The notes: generated by a model not told the origin, from the letters alone. Counted from the first letter of the stretch, positions 32,286 through 46,500 are shown. The stretch is 64,000 nt of DNA from Siphonodentalium dalli (GCA_032622095.1 CP136069.1:104064278-104128277); one strand, 5' to 3'. Numbers and translations: made by a program.

Positions 32286-35183
32286 TGTTTTTTTGGCCGA
32301 ATGACCCCAAAATTACTCGTTCCCATCTACATGGCATTGTTAACATCCATGACAAATTGTAAGATGATCAGACTAAAGGTACAACCTGCAGCCCGTGCTA
32401 AAGGATTTAGTCATACAAAGAGTAAAATCCGAGATGGCTACTGGCGGCCATGTTTTTTGGCCGAATGACCCCAAAATTAATCGTTCCCATCTACATGTCA
32501 ATATTATTATCCATAACAAATTTCATGATGATCAGACAAACAGTACGACCTGTGGCCCGTGCTAATGGATTAAATTTTGAAATCCAAGGTGGCCGCTGGC
32601 GGCCATGTTTTTTGTCCGAATGACCCCAAAATGACTCGTTCCCATCTACATTCCAATTTCGACGGCCATAACAAATTTTATGATGATCAGACAAAGGTAC
32701 GACCTGTAGCACGTACTAAAGGATTTAGTCATCCAAAGAGTAAAATCCAAGATGGCTGCTGGTGGCCATGTTTTTTGGCCGAATGACCCCAAAATTACTC
32801 GTTCCCATCTATATGTCAATATTAACATCCATGACAAATTTCATGATGATCAGACGAACAGTACGACCAGTGGCCTGTGCTAATGGATTAAATTTTGAAA
32901 TCCAAGATGGCCGCTGGCGGCCATGTTTTTTGTCCGAATGACCCCAAAATGACTCGTTCCCATCTACATTCCAATTTCGACAGCCATTACAAATTTCATG
33001 ATGATCAGACTAAAGGTACGACCTGTAGCATGAACTAAAGGATTTAGTCATCCAAAGAGTAAAATCCAAGATGGCTGCTGGCGGCCATGTTTTTTGGCCA
33101 AATGACCCCAAAATGACTCGTTCCCATCTACATGTCATTATTAACATTCATGACAAATTTTATGATGATCAGAATAAAAGTAGGACCTGTAGCCCGTGCT
33201 AAAGAATTTAGTCATACAAAGAGTAAAATCCAAGATGGCTGCTGGTGGCCATGTTTGTTGGCCGAATGACCCCAAAATTACTCGTTCCCATCTATATGTC
33301 AATATTAACATCCATGACAAATTTCATGATGATCAGACGAACAGTACGACCAGTGGCCTGTGCTAATGGATTAAATTTTGAAATCCAAGATGGCCGCTGG
33401 CGGCCATGTTTTTTGTCCGAATGACCCCAAAATGACTCGTTCCCATCTACATTCCAATTTCGACAGCCATAAAAAAAATTATGATGATCAGACTAAAGGT
33501 ACGACCTGTAGCACGTACTAAAGGATTTAGTCATCCAAAGAGTAAAATCCAAGATGGCTGCTGGCGGCCATGTTTTTGGCCAAATGACCCCAAAATGACT
33601 CGTTCCCATCTACATGTCATTATTAACATTCTTGACAAATTTTATGATGATCAGACTCTAAAAGTAGGACCTGTAGCCCGTGCTAAAGGATTTAGTCATA
33701 CAAAGAGTAAAATCCAAGATGGCTGTTGGCGACCATGTTTTTTGGCCGAATGACCCCAAAATTACTCGTTCCCATCTATATGTCAATATTAACATCCATG
33801 ACAAATTTCATGATGATCAGAAGAACAGTACGACCTGTGGCCTGTGCTAATGGATTAAATTTTGAAATCCAAGATGGCCGCTGGCGGCCATGTTTTTTGT
33901 CCGAATGACCCCAAAATGACTCTTTCCCATCTACATTCAAATTTCAACAGCCATGATAAATTTCATGATGATCAGACTAAAGGTACGACCTGTAGCCCGT
34001 GCTAAAGGATTTAGTCATACAAAGAGTAAAATCCAAGATGGCTGCTGGCGACCATGTTTTTTAGCCAAATGACCCCAAAATGACTCGTTCCCATCTACAT
34101 GTCATTATTAACATTCTTGATAAATTTTATGATGATCAGACTAAAGGTACGACCTGTAGCCCGTGCTAAAGGATTTAGTCATACAAAGAGTAAAATCCAA
34201 GATGGCTGCTGGTGGCCATGTTTTTTGGCCGAATGACCCCAAAATTACTCGTTCCCATCTATATGTCAATATTAACATCCATGACAAATTTCATGATGAT
34301 CAGACGAACAGTACGACCAGTGGCCTGTGCTAATGGATTAAATTTTGAAATCCAAGATGGCCGCTGGCGGCCATGTTTTTTGTCCGAATGACCCCAAAAT
34401 GACTCGTTCCCATCTACATTCCAATTTCGACAGCCATAACAAATTTTATGATGATCAGACTAAAGGTACGACCTGCAGCCCGTGCTAAATGATTTAGTCA
34501 TACAAAGAGTAAAATCCAAGATGGCTGCTGGCGGCCATGTTTTTTGGCCAAATGACCCCAAAATGACTCGTTCCCATCTACATGTCATTATTAACATTCT
34601 TGACAAATTTTATGATGATCAGAATAAAAGTAGGACCTGTAGCCCGTGCTAAAGAATTTAGTCATACAAAGAGTAAAATCCAAGATGGCTGCTGGTGGCC
34701 ATGTTTGTTGGCCGAATGACCCCAAAATTCCTCGTTCCCATCTATATGTCAATATTAACATCCATGACAAATTTCATGATGATCAGACGAACAGTACGAC
34801 CAGTGGCCTGTGCTAATGGATTAAATTTTGAAATCCAAGATGGCCGCTGGCGGCCATGTTTTTTGTCCGAATGACCCCAAAATGACTCGTTCCCATCTAC
34901 ATTCCAATTTCGACAGCCATAACAAATTTTATGATGATCAGACTAAAGGTACGACCTGTAGCATGAACTAAAGGATTTAGTCATCCAAAGAGTAAAATCC
35001 AAGATGGCTGCTGGCGGCCATGTTTTTTAGCCAAATGACCCCAAAATGACTCGTTCCCATCTACATGTCATTATTAACATTCTTGATAAATTTTATGATG
35101 ATCAGACTAAAGGTACGACCTGTAGCCCGTGCTAAAGGATTTAGTCATACAAAGAGTAAAATCCAAGATGGCTGCTGGCGACC

Positions 35184-37122
35184 ATGTTTTTTGGCCGAAT
35201 GACCCCAAAATTACTCGTTCCCATCTACATGGCATTGTTAACAACCATGACAAATTGTAAGATGATCAGACTAAAGGTACAACCTGCAGCCCGTGCTAAA
35301 GGATTTAGTCATACAAAGAGTAAAATCCGAGATGGCTACTGGCGGCCATGTTTTTTGGCCGAATGACCCCAAAATTACTCGTTCCCATCTACATGTCAAT
35401 ATTATTATCCATAACAAATTTCATGATGATCAGACAAACAGTACGACCTGTGGCCCGTGCTAATGGATTAAATTTTGAAATCCAAGGTGGCCGCTGGCGG
35501 CCATGTTTTTTGTCCGAATGACCCCAAAATGACTCGTTCCCATCTACATTCCAATTTCGACAGCCATAACAAATTTTATGATGATCAGACAAAGGTACGA
35601 CCTGTAGCACGTACTAAAGGATTTAGTCATCCAAAGAGTAAAATCCAAGATGGCTGCTGGTGGCCATGTTTTTTGGCCGAATGACCCCAAAATTACTCGT
35701 TCCCATCTATATGTCAATATTAACATCCATGACAAATTTCATGATGATCAGAAGAACAGTACGACCTGTGGCCTGTGCTAATGGATTAAATTTTGAAATC
35801 CAAGATGGCCGCTGGCGGCCATGTTTTTTGTCCGAATGACCCCAAAATGACTCTTTCCCATCTACATTCAAATTTCAACAGCCATGATAAATTTCATGAT
35901 GATCAGACTAAAGGTACGACCTGTAGCCCGTGCTAAAGGATTTAGTCATACAAAGAGTAAAATCCAAGATGGCTGCTGGCGACCATGTTTTTTGGCCGAA
36001 TGACCCCAAAATTACTCGTTCCCATCTACATGGCATTGTTAACATCCATGACAAATTGTAAGATGATCAGACTAAACGTACAACCTGCAGCCCGTGCTAA
36101 AGGATTTAGTCATACAAAGAGTAAAATCCGAGATGGCTACTGGCGGCCATGTTTTTTGGCCGAATGACCCCAAAATGACTCGTTCCCATCTACATGTCAT
36201 TATTAACATTCTTGACAAATTTTATGATGATCAGAATAAAATTAGGACCTGTAGCCCGTGCTAAAGAATTTAGTCATACAAAGAGTAAAATCCAAGATGG
36301 CTGCTGGTGGCCATGTTTGTTGGCCGAATGACCCCAAAATGACTCGTTCCCATCTACATGTCATTATTAACATTCTTAACAAATTTTATGATGATCAGAC
36401 TAAAAGTAGGACCTGTAGCCCGTGCTAAAGGATTTAGTCATACAAAGAGTAAAATCCAAGATGGCTGTTGGCGACCATGTTTTTTGGCCGAATGACCCCA
36501 AAATTATTCGTTCCATCTACATGTCATTGTTAATATCCATGACAAATTTTATGATGATCAGACTAAAGGTACGACCTGCAGCCCGTGCTAAAGAATTTAG
36601 TCATACAAAGAGTAAAATCCAAGATGGCTGCTGGTGGCCATGTTTTTTGGCCGAATGACCCCAAAATTACTCGTTCCCATCTATATGTCAATATTCACAT
36701 CCATGACAAATTTCATGATGATCAGACAAATGTACGACCTGTGGCCTGTGCTAATGGATTAAATTTTGAAATCCAAGATGGCCGCTGGCGGCCATGTTTT
36801 TTGTCCGAATGACCCCAAAATGAATCCATTCCCATCTACATTCCAATTTCGACAGCCATAAAAAAATTTATGATGATCAGACTAAAGGTACGACCTGTAG
36901 CACGTACTAAAGGATTTAGTCATCCAAAGAGTAAAATCCAAGATGGCTGCTGGCGGCCATGTTTTTTAGCCAAATGACCCCAAAATGACTCGTTCCCATC
37001 TACATGTCATTATTAACATTCTTGATAAATTTTATGATGATCAGACTAAAGGTACGACCTGTAGCCCGTGCTAAAGGATTTAGTCATACAAAGAGTAAAA
37101 TCCAAGATGGCTGCTGGCGACC
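35184..37122 (+). repeat. 12-monomer higher-order repeat unit A (1,939 bp)
   Basis: Phase chosen at the ATGTTTTTTGGCCGAATGAC that follows TGCTGGCGACC. Landmarks inside at 35389, 35475, 35985, 36422 and 36585 reappear exactly 1,939 bp later. Near-identical to unit B. Confidence 0.88.
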
Positions 37123-39061
37123 ATGTTTTTTGGCCGAATGACCCCAAAATTACTCGTTCCCATCTACATGGCATTGTTAACAACCATGACAAATTGTAAG
37201 ATGATCAGACTAAAGGTACAACCTGCAGCCCGTGCTAAAGGATTTAGTCATACAAAGAGTAAAATCCGAGATGGCTACTGGCGGCCATGTTTTTTGGCCG
37301 AATGACCCCAAAATTACTCGTTCCCATCTACATGTCAATATTATTATCCATAACAAATTTCATGATGATCAGACAAACAGTACGACCTGTGGCCCGTGCT
37401 AATGGATTAAATTTTGAAATCCAAGGTGGCCGCTGGCGGCCATGTTTTTTGTCCGAATGACCCCAAAATGACTCGTTCCCATCTACATTCCAATTTCGAC
37501 AGCCATAACAAATTTTATGATGATCAGACAAAGGTACGACCTGTAGCACGTACTAAAGGATTTAGTCATCCAAAGAGTAAAATCCAAGATGGCTGCTGGT
37601 GGCCATGTTTTTTGGCCGAATGACCCCAAAATTACTCGTTCCCATCTATATGTCAATATTAACATCCATGACAAATTTCATGATGATCAGAAGAACAGTA
37701 CGACCTGTGGCCTGTGCTAATGGATTAAATTTTGAAATCCAAGATGGCCGCTGGCGGCCATGTTTTTTGTCCGAATGACCCCAAAATGACTCTTTCCCAT
37801 CTACATTCAAATTTCAACAGCCATGATAAATTTCATGATGATCAGACTAAAGGTACGACCTGTAGCCCGTGCTAAAGGATTTAGTCATACAAAGAGTAAA
37901 ATCCAAGATGGCTGCTGGCGACCATGTTTTTTGGCCGAATGACCCCAAAATTACTCGTTCCCATCTACATGGCATTGTTAACATCCATGACAAATTGTAA
38001 GATGATCAGACTAAACGTACAACCTGCAGCCCGTGCTAAAGGATTTAGTCATACAAAGAGTAAAATCCGAGATGGCTACTGGCGGCCATGTTTTTTGGCC
38101 TAATGACCCCAAAATGACTCGTTCCCATCTACATGTCATTATTAACATTCTTGACAAATTTTATGATGATCAGAATAAAATTAGGACCTGTAGCCCGTGC
38201 TAAAGAATTTAGTCATACAAAGAGTAAAATCCAAGATGGCTGCTGGTGGCCATGTTTGTTGGCCGAATGACCCCAAAATGACTCGTTCCCATCTACATGT
38301 CATTATTAACATTCTTAACAAATTTTATGATGATCAGACTAAAAGTAGGACCTGTAGCCCGTGCTAAAGGATTTAGTCATACAAAGAGTAAAATCCAAGA
38401 TGGCTGTTGGCGACCATGTTTTTTGGCCGAATGACCCCAAAATTATTCGTTCCATCTACATGTCATTGTTAATATCCATGACAAATTTTATGATGATCAG
38501 ACTAAAGGTACGACCTGCAGCCCGTGCTAAAGAATTTAGTCATACAAAGAGTAAAATCCAAGATGGCTGCTGGTGGCCATGTTTTTTGGCCGAATGACCC
38601 CAAAATTACTCGTTCCCATCTATATGTCAATATTCACATCCATGACAAATTTCATGATGATCAGACAAATGTACGACCTGTGGCCTGTGCTAATGGATTA
38701 AATTTTGAAATCCAAGATGGCCGCTGGCGGCCATGTTTTTTGTCCGAATGACCCCAAAATGAATCCATTCCCATCTACATTCCAATTTCGACAGCCATAA
38801 AAAAATTTATGATGATCAGACTAAAGGTACGACCTGTAGCACGTACTAAAGGATTTAGTCATCCAAAGAGTAAAATCCAAGATGGCTGCTGGCGGCCATG
38901 TTTTTTAGCCAAATGACCCCAAAATGACTCGTTCCCATCTACATGTCATTATTAACATTCTTGATAAATTTTATGATGATCAGACTAAAGGTACGACCTG
39001 TAGCCCGTGCTAAAGGATTTAGTCATACAAAGAGTAAAATCCAAGATGGCTGCTGGCGACC
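37123..39061 (+). repeat. 12-monomer higher-order repeat unit B (1,939 bp)
   Basis: Direct continuation of unit A. One visible difference is GGCCTAATGACC near 38097 where unit A has GGCCGAATGACC. Confidence 0.88.
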
Positions 39062-39583
39062 ATGTTTTTTGGCCGAATGACCCCAAAATTACTCGTTCCC
39101 ATCTACATGGCATTGTTAACAACCATGACAAATTGTAAGATGATCAGACTAAAGGTACAACCTGCAGCCCGTGCTAAAGGATTTAGTCATACAAAGAGTA
39201 AAATCCGAGATGGCTACTGGCGGCCATGTTTTTTGGCCGAATGACCCCAAAATTACTCGTTCCCATCTACATGTCAATATTATTATCCATAACAAATTTC
39301 ATGATGATCAGACAAACAGTACGACCTGTGGCCCGTGCTAATGGATTAAATTTTGAAATCCAAGGTGGCCGCTGGCGGCCATGTTTTTTGTCCGAATGAC
39401 CCCAAAATGACTCGTTCCCATCTACATTCCAATTTCGACAGCCATAACAAATTTTATGATGATCAGACAAAGGTACGACCTGTAGCACGTACTAAAGGAT
39501 TTAGTCATCCAAAGAGTAAAATCCAAGATGGCTGCTGGTGGCCATGTTTTTTGGCCGAATGACCCCAAAATTACTCGTTCCCA

Positions 39584-39591
39584 TCTATATG
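39584..39591. repeat. Target-site duplication of hAT MITE, left
   Basis: TCTATATG, part of a normal monomer (CCCATCTATATGTCAATATT). Confidence 0.95.
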
Positions 39592-39610
39592 CAGTGTTCG
39601 CGCTGGACCG

Positions 39611-39715
39611 AAAAAAACTTTAGCCAAAAGTTTAGCCAAATGAAAATTTTATTAGCCAAATGAAAAAAGCTTTAGCCAAATGTTTTTTAGCCAAATTAAA
39701 AAAAACTATGGCCAA
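39611..39715. promoter_or_regulatory. MITE left subterminal TTAGCCAAA cluster
   Basis: Five close copies of TTAGCCAAA/TTTAGCCAAA (from about 39620, 39632, 39652, 39672 and 39687) and a variant ATGGCCAAA near 39708. hAT transposases commonly bind short repeated subterminal motifs, so this is a plausible binding array. Confidence 0.5.
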
Positions 39716-40410
39716 ATTAAATCATCGTTTTCTGGTCGGTTCACAATTAATGACTAAAACGTCAAATCTAACAGACACAGGTAAAATACACAATAATTTA
39801 ACTAATTTTGATGAACTAGAAATATTTTGATATATATCATTTATTAAAAATTTATTAATTAATCTTTATGTGGAAGAGTGATTTGGGGGGGGGGGGTAAC
39901 CCGGGATTGTCCTTCTTAATGTCATTAATTTTTTGTTTTATATCAATATCTTTTTAAAAATCATTAAATATTAATTATCCTTGCGAAAATATTTAAGTGA
40001 CATCTGGAAACTAATAACTTAATATTGTTACGCCATTATCAAATTGCAATCTGTCATAAAAGCATGCATATTATTTTGAATGTATCCGTATTGACGACAA
40101 ATAGCCATAAAATATCTGTCGTGATTCACATTTGGCTGATTAAGCTATTGTCTTACACTTGGTGCTCATAAACCTTGACCGTCATAAATACAATGTCATC
40201 ATAAACATTCATTGTGCAGGAGTCCCGTGAGTGACCAGACAGACAATGGGGGATTAGCGGATTAAACCTTTGTACTGTCCGCGATCGGGTTTCCTTTTGT
40301 ACAGTCGGCGATATATTCCCACTTACAATGTTTTCGGACTAGATCGTTCACATCACAGAATTGAAAACCCACTTGCCAAAAATTCATGCTTTCAGTCTCC
40401 ATTTGGGGTC

Positions 40411-40490
40411 AAAAAAAGTTTAGCCAAAATTTTAGCCAAATGAAATTTTTATTAGCCAAATTCGAAAAAGATTAGCCATTGGCTAATTTG
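40411..40490. promoter_or_regulatory. MITE right subterminal TTAGCCAAA cluster
   Basis: Copies at about 40420, 40432 and 40452 in the same orientation as the left cluster, then ATTAGCCATTGGCTAAT (40471-40487), a perfect palindrome. The ~55-bp block 40411-40465 is a direct repeat of 39611-39665. Confidence 0.5.
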
Positions 40491-40512
40491 GCTACCGACA
40501 GCGCGAACACTG

Positions 40513-40520
40513 TCTATATG
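40513..40520. repeat. Target-site duplication of hAT MITE, right
   Basis: Second exact TCTATATG, followed by the continuation of the interrupted monomer (TCAATATTAACATCC). Confidence 0.95.
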
Positions 40521-43500
40521 TCAATATTAACATCCATGACAAATTTCATGATGATCAGAAGAACAGTACGACCTGTGGCCTGTGCTAATGGATTAAATTT
40601 TGAAATCCAAGATGGCCGCTGGCGGCCATGTTTTTTGTCCGAATGACCCCAAAATGACTCTTTCCCATCTACATTCAAATTTCAACAGCCATGATAAATT
40701 TCATGATGATCAGACTAAAGGTACGACCTGTAGCCCGTGCTAAAGGATTTAGTCATACAAAGAGTAAAATCCAAGATGGCTGCTGGCGACCATGTTTTTT
40801 GGCCGAATGACCCCAAAATTACTCGTTCCCATCTACATGGCATTGTTAACATCCATGACAAATTGTAAGATGATCAGACTAAACGTACAACCTGCAGCCC
40901 GTGCTAAAGGATTTAGTCATACAAAGAGTAAAATCCGAGATGGCTACTGGCGGCCATGTTTTTTGGCCGAATGACCCCAAAATGACTCGTTCCCATCTAC
41001 ATGTCATTATTAACATTCTTGACAAATTTTATGATGATCAGAATAAAAGTAGGACCTGTAGCCCGTGCTAAAGAATTTAGTCATACAAAGAGTAAAATCC
41101 AAGATGGCTGCTGGTGGCCATGTTTGTTGGCCGAATGACCCCAAAATGACTCGTTCCCATCTACATGTCATTATTAACATTCTTAACAAATTTTATGATG
41201 ATCAGACTAAAAGTAGGACCTGTAGCCCGTGCTAAAGGATTTAGTCATACAAAGAGTAAAATCCAAGATGGCTGTTGGCGACCATGTTTTTTGGCCGAAT
41301 GACCCCAAAATTATTCGTTCCATCTACATGTCATTGTTAATATCCATGACAAATTTTATGATGATCAGACTAAAGGTACGACCTGCAGCCCGTGCTAAAG
41401 AATTTAGTCATACAAAGAGTAAAATCCAAGATGGCTGCTGGTGGCCATGTTTTTTGGCCGAATGACCCCAAAATTACTCGTTCCCATCTATATGTCAATA
41501 TTCACATCCATGACAAATTTCATGATGATCAGACAAATGTACGACCTGTGGCCTGTGCTAATGGATTAAATTTTGAAATCCAAGATGGCCGCTGGCGGCC
41601 ATGTTTTTTGTCCGAATGACCCCAAAATGAATCCATTCCCATCTACATTCCAATTTCGACAGCCATAAAAAAATTAATGATGATCAGACTAAAGGTACGA
41701 CCTGCAGCCCGTGCTAAAGAATTTAGTCATACAAAGAGTAAAATCCAAGATGGCTGCTGGCGGCCATGTTTTTTAGCCAAATGACCCCAAAATGACTCGT
41801 TCCCATCTACATGTCATTATTAACATTCTTGATAAATTTTATGATGATCAGACTGAAGGTACGACCTGTAGCCCGTGCTAAAGGATTTAGTCATACAAAG
41901 AGTAAAATCCAAGATGGCTGCTGGCGACCATGTTTTTTGGCCGAATGACCCCAAAATTACTCGTTCCCATCTACATGGCATTGTTAACATCCATGACAAA
42001 TTGTAAGATGATCAGACTAAAGGTACAACCTGCAGCCCGTGCTAAAGGATTTAGTCATACAAAGAGTAAAATCCGAGATGGCTACTGGCGGCCATGTTTT
42101 TTGGCCGAATGACCCCAAAATTAATCGTTCCCATCTACATGTCAATATTATTATCCATAACAAATTTCATGATGATCAGACAAACAGTACGACCTGTGGC
42201 CCGTGCTAATGGATTAAATTTTGAAATCCAAGGTGGCCGCTGGCGGCCATGTTTTTTGTCCGAATGACCCCAAAATGACTCGTTCCCATCTACATTCCAA
42301 TTTCGACGGCCATAACAAATTTTATGATGATCAGACAAAGGTACGACCTGTAGCACGTACTAAAGGATTTAGTCATCCAAAGAGTAAAATCCAAGATGGC
42401 TGCTGGTGGCCATGTTTTTTGGCCGAATGACCCCAAAATTACTCGTTCCCATCTATATGTCAATATTAACATCCATGACAAATTTCATGATGATCAGACG
42501 AACAGTACGACCAGTGGCCTGTGCTAATGGATTAAATTTTGAAATCCAAGATGGCCGCTGGCGGCCATGTTTTTTGTCCGAATGACCCCAAAATGACTCG
42601 TTCCCATCTACATTCCAATTTCGACAGCCATTACAAATTTCATGATGATCAGACTAAAGGTACGACCTGTAGCATGAACTAAAGGATTTAGTCATCCAAA
42701 GAGTAAAATCCAAGATGGCTGCTGGCGGCCATGTTTTTTGGCCAAATGACCCCAAAATGACTCGTTCCCATCTACATGTCATTATTAACATTCATGACAA
42801 ATTTTATGATGATCAGAATAAAAGTAGGACCTGTAGCCCGTGCTAAAGAATTTAGTCATACAAAGAGTAAAATCCAAGATGGCTGCTGGTGGCCATGTTT
42901 GTTGGCCGAATGACCCCAAAATTACTCGTTCCCATCTATATGTCAATATTAACATCCATGACAAATTTCATGATGATCAGACGAACAGTACGACCAGTGG
43001 CCTGTGCTAATGGATTAAATTTTGAAATCCAAGATGGCCGCTGGCGGCCATGTTTTTTGTCCGAATGACCCCAAAATGACTCGTTCCCATCTACATTCCA
43101 ATTTCGACAGCCATAAAAAAAATTATGATGATCAGACTAAAGGTACGACCTGTAGCACGTACTAAAGGATTTAGTCATCCAAAGAGTAAAATCCAAGATG
43201 GCTGCTGGCGGCCATGTTTTTGGCCAAATGACCCCAAAATGACTCGTTCCCATCTACATGTCATTATTAACATTCTTGACAAATTTTATGATGATCAGAC
43301 TCTAAAAGTAGGACCTGTAGCCCGTGCTAAAGGATTTAGTCATACAAAGAGTAAAATCCAAGATGGCTGTTGGCGACCATGTTTTTTGGCCGAATGACCC
43401 CAAAATTATTCGTTCCATCTACATGTCATTGTTAATATCCATGACAAATTTTATGATGATCAGACTAAAGGTACGACCTGCAGCCCGTGCTAAAGAATTT

Positions 43501-46500
43501 AGTCATACAAAGAGTAAAATCCAAGATGGCTGCTGGTGGCCATGTTTTTTGGCCGAATGACCCCAAAATTACTCATTCACATCTATATGTCAATATTAAC
43601 ATCCATGCAAATTTCATGATGATCAGACAAACAGTACGACCTGTGGCCTGTGCTAATGGATTAAATTTTGAAATCCAAGATGGCCGCTGGCGGCCATGTT
43701 TTTTGTCCGAATGACCCCAAAATGAATCGTTTCCCATCTACATTCCAATTTCGACAGCCATAAAAAAATTTATGATGATCAAACTAAAGGTACGACCTGT
43801 AGCACGTACTAAAGGATTTAGTCATCCAAAGAGTAAAATCCAAGATGGCTGCTGGCGGCCATGTTTTTGGCCAAATGACCCCAAAATGACTCGTTCCCAT
43901 CTACATGTCATTATTAACATTCTTGACAAATTTTATGATGATCAGACTCTAAAAGTAGGACCTGTAGCCCGTGCTAAAGGATTTAGTCATACAAAGAGTA
44001 AAATCCAAGATGGCTGTTGGCGACCATGTTTTTTGGCCGAATGACCCCAAAATTATTCGTTCCATCTACATGTCATTGTTAATATCCATGACAAATTTTA
44101 TGATGATCAGACTAAAGGTACGACCTGCAGCCCGTGCTAAAGAATTTAGTCATGCAAAGAGTAAAATCCAAGATGGCTGCTGGCGGCCATGTTTTTTTGC
44201 CGAATGACCCCAAAATTACTCGTTCCCATCTACATGTCAATATTAACATCCATGACAAATTTCATGATGATCAGACGAACAGTACGACCTGTGGCCTGTG
44301 CTAATGGATTAAATTTTGAAATCCAAGATGGCCGCTGGCGGCCATGTTTTTTGTCCGAATGACCCCAAAATAACTCTTTCCCATCCACATTCCAATTTCA
44401 ACAGCCATGATAAATTTCATGATGATCAGACTAAAGGTACGACCTGTAGCCCGTGCTAAAGGATTTAGTCATACAAAGAGTAAAATCCAAGATGGCTACT
44501 GGCGACCATGTTTTTTGGCCGAATGACCCCAAAATTACTCGTTCCCATCTACATGGCATTGTTAACATCCATGACAAATTGTAAGATGATCAGACTAAAG
44601 GTACAACCTGCAGCCCGTGCTAAAGGATTTAGTCATACAAAGAGTAAAATCCGAGATGGCTACTGGCGGCCATGTTTTTTGGCCGAATGACCCCAAAATT
44701 ACTCGTTCCCATCTACATGTCAATATTATCATCCATAACAAATTTCATGATGATCAGACGAACAGTACGACCTGTGGCCCGTGCTAATGGATTAAATTTT
44801 GAAATCCAAGGTGGCCGCTGGCGGCCATGTTTTTTGTCCGAATGACCCCAAAATGACTCGTTCCCATCTACATTCCAATTTCGACAGCCATAACAAATTT
44901 TATGATGATCAGACAAAGGTACGACCTGTAGCACGTACTAAAGGATTTAGTCATCCAAAGATTAAAATCCAAGATGGCTGCTGGTGGCCATGTTTTTTGG
45001 CCGAATGACCCCAAAATTACTCGTTCCCATCTATATGTCAATATTAACATCCATGACAAATTTCATGATGATCAGACAAACAGTACGACCAGTGGCCTGT
45101 GCTAATGGATTAAATTTTTAAATCCAAGATGGCCGCTGGCGGCCATGTTTTTTGTCCGAATGACCACAAAATGACTCGTTCCCATCTACATTCCAATTTC
45201 GACAGCCATAACAAATTTTATGATGATCAGACTAAAGGTACGACCTGCAGCCCGTGCTAAAGGATTTAGTCATACAAAGAGTAAAATCCAAGATGGCTAC
45301 TGGCGGCCATGTTTTTTGGCCAAATGACCCCAAAATGACTCGTTCCCATCTACATGTCATTATTAACATTCTTGACAAATTTTATGATGATCAGACTAAA
45401 AGTAGGACCTGTAGCCCGTGCTAAAGAATTTAGTCATACAAAGAGTAAAATCCAAGATGGCTGCTGGTGGCCATGTTTGGTGGCCGAATGACCCCAAAAT
45501 TACTCGTTCTCATCTATATGTCAATATTAACATCCATGACAAATTTCATGATGATCAGACGAACAGTACGACCTGTGGCCTGTGCTAAAGAATTTAGTCA
45601 TGCAAAGAGTAAAATCCAAGATGGCTGCTGGCGGCCATGTTTTTTGGCCGAATGACCCCAAAATTACTCGTTCCCATCTACATGTCAATATTAACATCCA
45701 TGACAAATTGCATGATGATCAAACGAACAGTACGACCTGTGGCCTGTGCTAATGGATTAAATTTTGAAATCCAAGATGGCCACTGGCGGCCATGTTTTTT
45801 GTCCGAATGACCCCAAAATGACTCGTTCCCATCTACATTCCAATTTCGACAGCCATAACAAATTTTATGATGATCAGACTAAAGGTATGACCTGTAGCAC
45901 GTACTAAAGGATTTAGTCATCCAAAGAGTAAAATCCAAGATGGCTGCTGGCGGCCATGTTTTTTGGCCAAATGACACCAAAATGACTCGTTCCCATCTAC
46001 ATGTCAATATTAACATCCGTGCTAAAGGATTTAGTCATACAAAGAGTAAAATCCAAGATGGCTGTTGGCGACCATGTTTTTTGGCCGAATGACCCCAAAA
46101 TTATTCGTTCCATCTACATGTCATTGTTAATATCCATGACAAATTTTATGATGATCAGACTAAAGGTACGACCTGCAGCCCGTGCTAAAGAATTTAGTCA
46201 TACAAAGAGTAAAATCCAAGATGGCTGCTGGTGGCCATTTTTTTTGGCCGAATGACCCAAAAATTACTCGTTCCCATCTATATGTCAATATTATCATCCA
46301 TAACAAATTACATGATGATCAGACGAACAGTACGACCTGTGGCCCGTGCTAATGGATTAAATTTTGAAATCCAAGGTGGCCGCTGGCAGCCATGTTTTTT
46401 GTCCGAATGACCCCAAAATGACTCGTTCCCATCTACATTCCAATTTCGACAGCCAAAACAAATTTTATGATGATCAGACTAAAGGTACAACCTGTAGCAC

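Larger units (their letters stand above)
25190..39591 (+). repeat. Satellite array 2, proximal block (~89 monomers)
   Basis: Starts abruptly in mid-monomer (GTCCGAATGACC) and runs head-to-tail without inversion to the MITE. It is the same monomer family as array 1, with 155-bp and 163/164-bp subtypes, and with additional subtypes not seen in array 1 (for example TAGCACGTACTAAAGG with TTTAGTCATCC; AAAAGTAGGACC; TGCAGCCCG). From about 30 kb onward a 12-monomer unit of 1,939 bp is repeated. Monomer number is an estimate from length. The many 60-90-codon open frames repeat with the monomer and show frame changes wherever a base is lost, so they are not genes. Confidence 0.97.
39592..40512. mobile_element. 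hAT-type MITE, 921 bp, inserted in the satellite
   Basis: Perfect 14-bp terminal inverted repeats CAGTGTTCGCGCTG (39592-39605) and CAGCGCGAACACTG (40499-40512). It is flanked by the exact 8-bp direct repeat TCTATATG (39584-39591 and 40513-40520). An 8-bp duplication plus a CAGTG terminus is diagnostic of the hAT superfamily. There is no transposase reading frame. The AT-rich interior includes a G12 run (39885-39896). Repeated TTAGCCAAA motifs lie near both ends. The satellite on either side joins perfectly once the element and one target copy are removed. Confidence 0.95.
39062..41929 (+). repeat. 12-monomer higher-order repeat unit C, split by MITE
   Basis: Length 2,868 bp, which equals 1,939 plus 929 (921-bp MITE and 8-bp duplicated target). 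The unit therefore existed intact before the MITE inserted. The following cycle starts at 41930 and matches 32286 onward (offset 9,644) to about 43,400. Confidence 0.88.
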
